Assembly (NCBI GenBank): GCA_023391415.1
Contig: JAEWAY010000011.1
Coordinates: 62,001-126,000 of the forward strand
Direction of reading: 5' to 3'
Source: Bacteroidota bacterium
GTDB taxonomy: Bacteria > Bacteroidota > Bacteroidia > Cytophagales > Cytophagaceae
Length of the DNA: 64,000 nucleotides
The notes beneath the pieces are model-generated. The model ran no database searches, had not been told where the DNA came from, and saw only the letters and a program-made list of their open reading frames with translations. Shown piece by piece: positions 36,105 through 43,394 of the stretch (positions are counted from its first letter, which is position 1; each line of letters begins with the position of its first letter). The translations under genes were made by a program, and so were the position numbers.

Positions 36105-38210
36105 TTATTTTACTAGAATTTTCTGGATATGACGCTCCTGATTTGTGATTACATGAAGCAGGTATAATCCTCTTGGCAAATGATTAATATCATAGGTATA
36201 TTCTTCCGAATCAACCAGTTTTATAGACTCCACAAACTGTCCGGAAAGAGTCTGCCATTGAATTTCCACAGGGCCACTGGCTTTGTTTAAATGGATATTT
36301 ACATGGTTGCTTGCCGGATTTGGGCTGATATTCATGGTGTTTTCTGATAGACTGGAGAGGGAGGTGATCAACTCTACCGTAACGGTGAAGGAACAGGTGG
36401 CGATATTGCCGGATATGTCCGTAGCGGTATATGTCTCTGTGGTAGTACCTGTTGGAAAAGTAGCTCCGATGCCAAGGCCTTCGGTGAGCTCTATGGTAGG
36501 ATTGTCCGTGCAATTATCACTCGCGACAGGTTCTTCATATATATAATTGGCATCGAAGGTGACGATGTCTTGAGGGCAGGAGATAAAAACCGGTTCTTCT
36601 GTATCGGAAGCGGTCAGCGTGGCTGCTTGACTGTTAACGGTCCGCGGGCATTCGCTGTTTACAATCACCCTGTATAAATACCCATTCATACCGGCGCTGG
36701 CTTCCGATATGGTCAGCGAGTTTGTAGTTACACCCGAGTAAAGATCGCCTTCCGCGAGATTTTCAAATCCTGAACCGGGGTTTACCTGCCATTGATACGT
36801 AGACGCGTTTGTCGTTTCTGTAGTAAAGGTGACTTCCTCATCCGGGCAAGTACTTTGGTTTGTCGGGGGAGCGGTGATAGCGGCGGCGGGAGCGACTTTC
36901 ACAGTCGCGGTGACAGGCGCGCCGGCGCAATTATTAAGTGTCGGGGTAATGACATAGCTTATCACACCTTCTCCCTGTAGAGTTTGCCCGATGGTATTGC
37001 CTTCTCCACTGGCTCCGCCGGATATGGATCCTGTAGTGACAGAGTGAGTCCAGGTAAAGGCTGTTCCCTGAAGATTCGAGCTTAATGAGATGTCAGCATC
37101 ACTGCCACTGCATATGACAGTGTTTTCGGGTTGAGCGATAGCTGTTGGAAGTTGCAGTACAGTAAGTTTGGCGTTATTGGAAATAGCGGCTGGTGTTACA
37201 GCGCCGGTAGCGATACAACGGTATAGATTATTATTCAGAGATACCGTAGCTCCCGTAATAGTCAAGGTTGCCGTGGTTACTCCCGAGTACACACCGCTAT
37301 TATTCAGGTTTTCGAAGCTCGTTCCGTTGTTGGCGCTTACCTGCCACTGATAGGTGGTAGCGCCGGTAGCGGTTACGGAGAATGTCGTGTTGCCGCCCTG
37401 ACAGATTGTACTGCCGGCAGGATGACCGGTGATAGCCGGAGCCGATAGCGCCTGGAAGGAGGTTGTATTATATTCTTGTATGCCTTCGGGGTTTCGATAC
37501 AGCGTCCAGTTCGCGTTATTGGATACAGACGCTTTAAATTGCGTGATGGTCAGATTGTCGCGCGGACCGGTATAAGCGGCCGCGACCGCTTCATCGGTAA
37601 AATATTGAGCATTGGGGAGGTCTGAAGGCCGGTAAGATCTGTTGGAGCTTACGGTGCCACTGGTAAGCCAGTCTGTATATGTTCCGATACCCTGGAAGCC
37701 GACTCCCGCCAGCAAGGTTCCGGAAAGAGTGCCTGACGCGTTGTTGCTTATGGTATAGGAACCCTGGAAAGCGAAAAGCTGTTCGCCGGAATTGGTAAGA
37801 GAGATGGTTGATGTCACTCCACCGTCGGCGTTGTACACCACTACAGACCCATGGCTGGTAATGGTAGAGGGAGAGGTTTCGCCATCAGCTTCAATGACAA
37901 TAATGGTACCTGCCGGGATAGCGGATGTTGCCGTCCAATGTATGGTTTGTTCCAGTTCTCTGATATTGCCGGCGGTATTGGAGTGCGCGGAGCTGTTGAA
38001 TCCGTTGTCTGTAAATCGTATTTGTGTACCTGCCGCTAGCGGTACCCAAGTTACAAAAGCGAATCCGTCGCGGTAATTGAGCGCGGAATTGAATCCAATA
38101 ATTGAAATGTCGCCTGTAGTCAAGGTGGTTTGCGCCGATCCGTAAAGTGATGTCAGAAAGATCAGGCAAAAAGTAAACAATGTTTTGGAGAAGGTATATA
38201 GGTGTTTCAT
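36105..38210 (-). CDS. T9SS-exported protein with Ig-like and HYR domains
   Basis: A secreted protein of about 701 residues. The signal peptide (MKHLYTFSKTLFTFCLIFLTSLYGSAQ) supports the ATG at 38210 rather than the GTG six codons upstream. An N-terminal beta domain is followed by repeated Ig-like blocks (TYQWQV twice; ATLTITGA and SLTISEA) and a HYR-type domain (SCPQDIVTF ... ATDISGNIATCSFTV). A C-terminal T9SS type A sorting domain closes it (ISPNPASNHVNIHL ... LPRGLYLLHV ... IQKILVK). Such proteins are exported by T9SS and attached to or released from the surface. It follows the periplasmic-binding-like gene by about 36 bases. Confidence 0.9.
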   Translation of the reverse strand: MKHLYTFSKTLFTFCLIFLTSLYGSAQTTLTTGDISIIGFNSALNYRDGFAFVTWVPLAAGTQIRFTDNGFNSSAHSNTAGNIRELEQTIHWTATSAIPAGTIIVIEADGETSPSTITSHGSVVVYNADGGVTSTISLTNSGEQLFAFQGSYTISNNASGTLSGTLLAGVGFQGIGTYTDWLTSGTVSSNRSYRPSDLPNAQYFTDEAVAAAYTGPRDNLTITQFKASVSNNANWTLYRNPEGIQEYNTTSFQALSAPAITGHPAGSTICQGGNTTFSVTATGATTYQWQVSANNGTSFENLNNSGVYSGVTTATLTITGATVSLNNNLYRCIATGAVTPAAISNNAKLTVLQLPTAIAQPENTVICSGSDADISLSSNLQGTAFTWTHSVTTGSISGGASGEGNTIGQTLQGEGVISYVITPTLNNCAGAPVTATVKVAPAAAITAPPTNQSTCPDEEVTFTTETTNASTYQWQVNPGSGFENLAEGDLYSGVTTNSLTISEASAGMNGYLYRVIVNSECPRTVNSQAATLTASDTEEPVFISCPQDIVTFDANYIYEEPVASDNCTDNPTIELTEGLGIGATFPTGTTTETYTATDISGNIATCSFTVTVELITSLSSLSENTMNISPNPASNHVNIHLNKASGPVEIQWQTLSGQFVESIKLVDSEEYTYDINHLPRGLYLLHVITNQERHIQKILVK

Positions 38211-38246
38211 AATTTTATAATTAGTCACATGGTTTGAGCGTCAAAC

Positions 38247-39404
38247 TTAAATGCATAAGTAAGTGTTTGTCCATTTGGAAAAAACTCCGGTAGGAGTTTC
38301 GTTGGTGAAGGCGGATTTTTCAGATTCGCAGGGATAGTTTCCGATTAGTTTTAGCTGGCAGTTTCCGGTAGTCGGGTTTTTGACAATTTCAGCCTGGTAA
38401 ACCGGACTAAAGAAAATACGGGAGTCTTCGTGAAGACGGAGAGGGCCTCTCGGAGAGTGAAGTTCCATACATTCCGCTTTCGCCAAAACTTCATCGGTTC
38501 TTTTAGGCGCTTCCGGGCTACGGGCTAACTGATTAATGAGTAGCGCGCCTTCCCAGCCTAGTAAGGTAAAGATATTGGGAGTAGCTTCATGCTGTTGCCT
38601 GATAGTGTTGACAAACTGATGATTCTTGTCGTTATCAAGCGATCGGCACCAGGAGATACATCCTTTTATTCCGTCAAATGGATATGGCAGGGTATCGAGC
38701 CAGTTTTCTTCAAGCATAAAAGCGGATACATAAAGGGGAACTTGCCGGCAGATACTGGTCCGCGCGTACCCGCTCAGAAAGACTTCACCCGCTTCCGCTG
38801 AAAACTGCGCCAGTATAGCGTCAGGCTGGTGGTGTTCAAAGGCGTGTACAAGATCGCTTGTCTGGTACTGATTCCGATGGAAGGGGACAATTGAATGAAA
38901 GTGTATGGTGCCGCCTTCGCGTTCATGGCCTTTCAGGTAAGAATATGTTTGCAGGTATCCGCCTTCGTAGAAAGAAGACGCGAAAAAAGCCCGTTTATTT
39001 CCGCTTTTCGCGGCCAGCGCGCCCGTGACATAATTGTTGAAAGCTGTTTGCAAAGAAATAGTAAAGCGGTATGGGCTACCATCGTTCCAGGTCAGGGGGA
39101 CGTGAGCTCCTGGATCCAGTACAATCAGAATCCGCTTTTGCAGCCTGAATAGCATGTCCAGCTTAGTGGCTTCACTATGATCCAGAAAGGCTAAAACAAT
39201 CCACGCGTCCCGCAGCAAGAGTTTCTCGGCTTTGTTATATATTTCATTAGAGTCTCCGCCAGCTCCAATATTTTCATACAGGAGTTCATAGGAAAAATGC
39301 TGAACGGAATCCAGCCGCGCTTTTAATCCGTTCAGCAAATCAAATCCAATCGAGGGATATAGAGAAGATTTGGGCAATAAAACCCCTATCTTGATTACAC
39401 TCAT
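38247..39404 (-). CDS. Periplasmic-binding-fold protein without signal peptide
   Basis: This 385-residue protein has the pattern of the Leu/Ile/Val-binding (type 1 periplasmic-binding) fold: KIGVLLPKSSLYPSIGFDLLNGLKA at the start, then alternating domains (IVLAFLDHSEATKL, RAFFASSFYEGGYLQ, YVSAFMLEEN, FTLLGWEGALLINQL). The N-terminus goes straight into the first strand with no signal peptide or lipobox, so it is predicted cytoplasmic, which is odd for a transporter receptor. No permease is nearby. It sits 41 bases downstream of a tail-collar gene on the same strand. The function is not known; ligand sensing is inference. Confidence 0.78.
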   Translation of the reverse strand: MSVIKIGVLLPKSSLYPSIGFDLLNGLKARLDSVQHFSYELLYENIGAGGDSNEIYNKAEKLLLRDAWIVLAFLDHSEATKLDMLFRLQKRILIVLDPGAHVPLTWNDGSPYRFTISLQTAFNNYVTGALAAKSGNKRAFFASSFYEGGYLQTYSYLKGHEREGGTIHFHSIVPFHRNQYQTSDLVHAFEHHQPDAILAQFSAEAGEVFLSGYARTSICRQVPLYVSAFMLEENWLDTLPYPFDGIKGCISWCRSLDNDKNHQFVNTIRQQHEATPNIFTLLGWEGALLINQLARSPEAPKRTDEVLAKAECMELHSPRGPLRLHEDSRIFFSPVYQAEIVKNPTTGNCQLKLIGNYPCESEKSAFTNETPTGVFSKWTNTYLCI

Positions 39405-39445
39405 GGTACAATCAGGCTATATGGCTCTGAAAAATGACCGACGAA

Positions 39446-39991
39446 CTAACCTCGGGAAGGGAACACACCTTCGAGGCAAATGATATAGTTCATCGCCAAA
39501 GTGGGCTGCATAATGCTTATCGGTAATCCATTACCAGTTGCTCCGGTAGTCAGATCCACAGACAGATTGCCTGAGTAGGCGCCCGAGCTTGGCGAAGTAT
39601 TGTAATTATTGCTCGCGGTGGGAGCAAGATACGCTTCTTCGGGATTGTCCGTAGCTGATGAGTCGGCATTGACCGGTAATTTTACGGTGCCGGATACCAT
39701 GTGATTGTGCGGTGGTATATTGGCGGTTGTGAGTGTCACATTTTCTGTTCCGGATACCTGACCCAACGCGTAGTTGTTTAGTCCGGGGCCTTGGCCATAA
39801 CCGATAGGAGCTCTGCCTCTCAGATCGGGGAGAGCGAAGGTTGTTTGTCCGTTGCCTCCATAAGTAGTTCCTATAAGAGAGAATAAAGCCGTATTCTGAG
39901 CGATGGATAATAACTGTCCCTGACACGTAGCCCAGCCTTTCGGCGCGAAATTACCACCAAAAATTTTGATAATCGCTATATATTCATCCAT
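39446..39991 (-). CDS. Phage tail-collar domain (MdpB-like) protein
   Basis: This 181-residue protein matches the microcystin-dependent-protein/tail-collar family: FGGNFAPKGWATCQGQLLSIAQ, LFSLIGTTYGGNGQTTFALPDLRGRAPIG, IPPHNH and a C-terminal LAMNYIICLEGVFPSRG. These are fibre-tip-like proteins, frequent in Bacteroidota outside any prophage. No other phage structural gene is present here. It heads a short minus-strand unit with the binding-fold protein and the T9SS Ig/HYR protein. Confidence 0.9.
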   Translation of the reverse strand: MDEYIAIIKIFGGNFAPKGWATCQGQLLSIAQNTALFSLIGTTYGGNGQTTFALPDLRGRAPIGYGQGPGLNNYALGQVSGTENVTLTTANIPPHNHMVSGTVKLPVNADSSATDNPEEAYLAPTASNNYNTSPSSGAYSGNLSVDLTTGATGNGLPISIMQPTLAMNYIICLEGVFPSRG

Positions 39992-40159
39992 AAATAAAAG
40001 TAGTTAGGTTAAATAATGTATAAATTAAAAATATTGATTTGAGAGGATTGCGTTTGTACCTCCAAAAGTGAACCAAATATAGTCAGGGAATTTAATTTTT
40101 AAAATATATTAATAAAAAGAATTTATATATAAGGTGTTTAGGATGTGTGGTATAGTTGA

Positions 40160-40996
40160 TTAAGGGCGCGTTTTTTTAATTTTAAGTTGATATATTACAG
40201 ACTCTTGTGAGTGGGAGTCTCTGTCTTCACAAAGGAGAAAATGGACGGCTTCGCTATCTTCTGAAAATAATGTGATACCTTCAAATTTGGAAGTGTCGGA
40301 TAGCACGATCAATTGCTCAACTTCGAATTCCGGCAGACGCATTATGCCCAGATAAGTACCTTTAATTTCGCCATCATGGTAAACGGAAGGCTGGGATTCC
40401 GCGATGGCGGTGAAGTAAATAGTATCACGCACCTTGACAGCGTCGCTGAACCCCGCGGGAGTCTCGTTGAGGGCAGGCAGGGGTACAGGAATAAAAACCG
40501 TATCCAGTCCGGGAGTAAGACGAAAAACGCCATTGAAGCCTAAAGGGCCGTTGCCGCGGTTGAATAGCAATAGCTGTTCGCGATAGGGTATCGCGCCTTC
40601 AATGTTAAAGTTCTGATGGTCGATTTGGTATTTTTTCTGCAAACTTTGATAGACTGATCGTATATCATCAATGGCTGCCGGACGTTTGGATCCGATGGGT
40701 ATGGAGATCTGCTGATTCCTCCGGTAACTTGTATCGGAACCCGAGCCAAGAATGACAAGCATGTCGTTTTCGGAAAAGATCGCTTCAAAGTCGCTTTTTT
40801 CCTCTTTTGACAGATTTTCATAAGGACGCTTTTCGATCAGAAGCGTTTTATAGAGCTTTTGATCATGAGTTGAATAACGATATAGATAATTGCTGTTGTC
40901 GGAAATGATATAAAGCTGCCGGTCTTTATAAAATAGGCCTGAAGCGGCTCCCACGCCTAGTATGATGTAAGCGATTTCTAATAAAAATTCTTTCAT
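40160..40996 (-). CDS. Uncharacterised protein, predicted beta-propeller-like
   Basis: This 278-residue protein begins with a weakly hydrophobic segment (FLLEIAYIILGVGAASGLFY) that may be an uncleaved anchor or first strand. It continues with many short strands separated by turns (LYIISDNSNYLYRYS; LLLFNRGNGPLGFNGVFRL; GTYLGIMRLPEFEV), which suggests a propeller. It is reminiscent of the DUF6929-type proteins of Bacteroidota, but I am not sure of the family. No catalytic motif is evident. A terminator hairpin separates it from the upstream nitroreductase gene, so it is probably transcribed alone. Confidence 0.7.
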   Translation of the reverse strand: MKEFLLEIAYIILGVGAASGLFYKDRQLYIISDNSNYLYRYSTHDQKLYKTLLIEKRPYENLSKEEKSDFEAIFSENDMLVILGSGSDTSYRRNQQISIPIGSKRPAAIDDIRSVYQSLQKKYQIDHQNFNIEGAIPYREQLLLFNRGNGPLGFNGVFRLTPGLDTVFIPVPLPALNETPAGFSDAVKVRDTIYFTAIAESQPSVYHDGEIKGTYLGIMRLPEFEVEQLIVLSDTSKFEGITLFSEDSEAVHFLLCEDRDSHSQESVIYQLKIKKTRP

Positions 40997-41066
40997 AATC
41001 AGGCCTTTATTCCTTTCCGGAACAACGTTTTATTCGTCCGGTCTGGGCGACAAAACGGAAAACAGG

Positions 41067-41110
41067 CGGAGATAAAACATGTCGGAAGCGTCCTTCTTAT
41101 TTTATCTCCG
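41067..41110 (-). terminator. Terminator after nitroreductase gene
   Basis: CGGAGATAAAA (41067-41077) pairs perfectly with TTTTATCTCCG (41100-41110) around a 22-base loop. It begins 14 bases past the nitroreductase stop in the minus direction; only a short T-run follows. A probable terminator. Confidence 0.6.
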
Positions 41111-41123
41111 TGGTATGAAATTA

Positions 41124-41756
41124 TTATTTCAACTCGATAAAAAAGTCCTTTTTGGGAGTCCGCACCTTTTTCATGGGGGCCAGCCAGTCGTTTGGCGCGT
41201 CGCGATACCCTAGTGTCAGTATGGTAACACTTTTTAAGCCGTGTTGTTTCAGGTTCAGAAGCTCATCGAGCGCCGCGTTGTCAAAACCTTCCATGGGTGT
41301 GGCGTCTACCCGTAATTGAGCCGCGGTATATAACCCGAAGCCTAGGGAAATATATGTTTGGCGGGCCGCGTGTTCAAAGTTTTGCTCCGCGTTCAGGTTC
41401 GTATATGACTGTATGAGCATATTCCTGTAATCGTCCGTAGCGCTGGATGGGAGGTCGCGTTCGGTGTTGTTGCGCTCAAAGACTCCGTTGATGCGTTCTA
41501 CCGTATAGTTGTCCCAGGCCGCGAATACCAGCAGGTGCGAACATTGGGTAATTTGTTGCTGATTCCAGGCGATAGGACGTATTTTTTCCTTCAACTCGGG
41601 ATTGGTAATGACGACTACTTTGAAGGGCTGGAGACCGGAACTGCTTGGCGCGAGGCGGATGGCGTCCAGGATGATGTCGATGTCGTTCTGAGGCACAATT
41701 CGCCCATTGTAGCTTTTGGTGGCATAGCGCCAGTTGAGAGTTTCTGTAATTGACAT
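41124..41756 (-). CDS. Nitroreductase-family NAD(P)H-dependent flavoenzyme
   Basis: A 210-residue FMN oxidoreductase of the NfsB-like nitroreductase family. Visible features are the N-terminal WRYATKSYNG with FMN-phosphate-binding Arg/Ser region, APSSSGLQPFKVVVI, a mid-protein ISLGFGLYTAAQLRVDATPMEGFD, and VTILTLGYRD near the end. Such enzymes reduce nitroaromatics, quinones or azo compounds. It lies 65 bases downstream of the luciferase-like gene on the same strand and may be under the divergent HxlR regulator. Confidence 0.9.
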   Translation of the reverse strand: MSITETLNWRYATKSYNGRIVPQNDIDIILDAIRLAPSSSGLQPFKVVVITNPELKEKIRPIAWNQQQITQCSHLLVFAAWDNYTVERINGVFERNNTERDLPSSATDDYRNMLIQSYTNLNAEQNFEHAARQTYISLGFGLYTAAQLRVDATPMEGFDNAALDELLNLKQHGLKSVTILTLGYRDAPNDWLAPMKKVRTPKKDFFIELK

Positions 41757-41821
41757 ATTCAGCGTGTATTATATTGGTAGAAGTTAATTTCAGGGCCTTT
41801 TAGATGAGTCCCGATAACAGC

Positions 41822-42814
41822 CTATCGGCTCATCGCTTTTTTCAATATGGAAAATGATTTTAGCCGGGCTTCCATATCATAGATATAACCCGTTACCATC
41901 AACTCATCCAGTCCTGTTTCGGAGATAAACTCATTCAATTCCCCGCCAAGCTTTTTCTCACTTCCCATAAAGGTTCCCGCCAGCATATTGTTTACCGCGT
42001 TCTGGACTTCCGGATACTGGTATAATTCCGAAAGTTTTCCCGGAGGGCGCAGCGGCTGAGGCTTTCCGGTCACTACCCCCAGAAACATATTGATCAGGGA
42101 GGTAGTCAGCCGGTTAGCTTCCTCGTCATTGTCGGAGGCTATGACATTGACCGCTACCATAAGGTAGGGTTTGTCCATCTGAACCGAAGGCTTAAAGTTT
42201 TTTCGGTAAATATGGATAGCTTCATACAACCTCGCTGGCGCGAAATGCGCCGCGAACGCGTACGGAAGTCCCATTTCAGCCGCCAGATAGGCGCTGTCGG
42301 TACTGGAGCCTAATATCCACAACGGAATATCCAGCCCTTCGCCCGGAAAGGCGCGCACCTTGGAATCGTGGTTTTCTTTACTGAAATAAGTTTGTAAAGC
42401 CCTTACGTCGGAAGGAAAGCTGTGCGCGGTCGTCATATTGTGGCGACGAAGCGCCATCGCTGTTTCCTGGTCGGTTCCAGGCGCCCTTCCAAGACCCAGG
42501 TCGACGCGGCCCGGATAGATAGTTTCCAGAGTGCCAAACTGCTCCGCTATAATCAGAGGAGAATGATTGGGAAGCATGACGCCTCCCGAACCAACGCGGA
42601 TTGTCTTTGTATGTCCGGCTACATGGCCTATCAGAACGGCTGTGGCTGAACTGGATATATAGGGCATGTTGTGGTGCTCGGCCAGCCAGAGTCGATGATA
42701 GCCTTCGGCCTCCGCGTGCCGGGCTATCCGTACGGTGTCGTCGATCGCCTGACGCGCGTCGCCGCCTTCCGTTACAATGGCGAGTTCGAGTATAGATAGA
42801 GGTATGTGTTTCAT
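41822..42814 (-). CDS. Luciferase-like (LLM class) flavin-dependent oxidoreductase
   Basis: A 330-residue TIM-barrel flavoenzyme of the bacterial luciferase superfamily. Family landmarks are the N-terminal LSILELAIVTEGG, RLWLAEHHNMPYISSSA, RVGSGGVMLPNHSPLIIAEQFGTLE, the RVDLGLGRAPGTD loop and LWILGSSTDSAYLAAEMGLPYAFAAHF. The substrate is unknown. It is divergent from an HxlR-family regulator gene and leads a two-gene unit with a nitroreductase, a common electrophile- or quinone-stress arrangement. Confidence 0.93.
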   Translation of the reverse strand: MKHIPLSILELAIVTEGGDARQAIDDTVRIARHAEAEGYHRLWLAEHHNMPYISSSATAVLIGHVAGHTKTIRVGSGGVMLPNHSPLIIAEQFGTLETIYPGRVDLGLGRAPGTDQETAMALRRHNMTTAHSFPSDVRALQTYFSKENHDSKVRAFPGEGLDIPLWILGSSTDSAYLAAEMGLPYAFAAHFAPARLYEAIHIYRKNFKPSVQMDKPYLMVAVNVIASDNDEEANRLTTSLINMFLGVVTGKPQPLRPPGKLSELYQYPEVQNAVNNMLAGTFMGSEKKLGGELNEFISETGLDELMVTGYIYDMEARLKSFSILKKAMSR

Positions 42815-42922
42815 AAGATTCTTATAACAAGTAAAATCACGCGTTCTTTGTTGTCCAATGATTAGTTTATGCGCCGTATTGCTAATCTATACAAACCTAT
42901 ATAAATTTACGGATAAAAATAT

Positions 42923-42946
42923 AGTACTTATCATTTGGTTAGTACT
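42923..42946. promoter_or_regulatory. Candidate HxlR operator (two AGTACT half-sites)
   Basis: Two copies of the self-complementary hexamer AGTACT (42923-42928 and 42941-42946) form an inverted repeat TACT-N12-AGTA, ending 16 bases before the HxlR start codon. The layout is like operators of HxlR-family redox sensors such as YodB. It lies between the regulator and the divergent oxidoreductase genes and would fit autoregulation plus control of both. Read by eye, unproven. Confidence 0.5.
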
Positions 42947-42962
42947 GTTAAAAAGGAAAGTA

Positions 42963-43328
42963 ATGAAGTCGCCCGTGTACGAGAATACCACATCTGAAAA
43001 AGAATGCGAAGGATTGATTAGGCCGGTAATGGACGCTTTGGATATTTTAAGTGGACGTTGGAAATTGCCAATTATCACTTCTCTTTATCATGGTCCGAAG
43101 CGTTATCGGGAAATCTTGTCCGACGTGAAAGGAATCACGGACAAGATGCTCTCAAAGGATTTGAAGGAGCTAGAAATGAATAAGCTGATTTGCAGGCGGG
43201 TGATTAGTTCGTTTCCACCAGCGGTAGAGTACTCGATGACGGAACATGGCCGTTCGCTTGACCGGGTGATTATGGAGTTGTGGGAGTGGGGCAAGAGGCA
43301 TCGGGCGGAGATTATACAGAAAGAATGA
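42963..43328 (+). CDS. HxlR-family winged-helix transcriptional regulator
   Basis: A DNA-binding protein of 121 residues in the HxlR group of MarR-like winged helices. The typical core is present: LDILSGRWKLPIITSLYHGPKRYREI, GITDKMLSKDLKELEMNKLI and the wing RRVISSFPPAVEYSMTEHGRSL. I chose the ATG at 42963, preceded by AAAGGAAAG, over the longer reading from 42858, which would add a hydrophobic stretch not seen in the family. There is a Cys near the N-terminus (EKECEGL), as in HxlR proteins that sense electrophiles through one cysteine. Confidence 0.9.
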   Translation: MKSPVYENTTSEKECEGLIRPVMDALDILSGRWKLPIITSLYHGPKRYREILSDVKGITDKMLSKDLKELEMNKLICRRVISSFPPAVEYSMTEHGRSLDRVIMELWEWGKRHRAEIIQKE

Positions 43329-43341
43329 CACGCTGTATGGA

Positions 43342-43379
43342 AAAGACAGCCCGAACGTTTTGCTCGGACTGTCTTTTTG
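43342..43379. terminator. Bidirectional terminator
   Basis: AAAAGACAGCCCGA pairs with TCGGACTGTCTTTT around an AACGTTTTGC loop, with one mismatch, and has A and T runs on the two sides. It lies between the convergent HxlR gene and the T9SS gene and should serve both. Confidence 0.82.
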
Positions 43380-43394
43380 CCTATGGCCCGATCA

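Noticed and set aside
39446..39991. Prophage
   Set aside because: Only one tail-collar gene; no terminase, capsid, portal, integrase or lysis genes in the surroundings.
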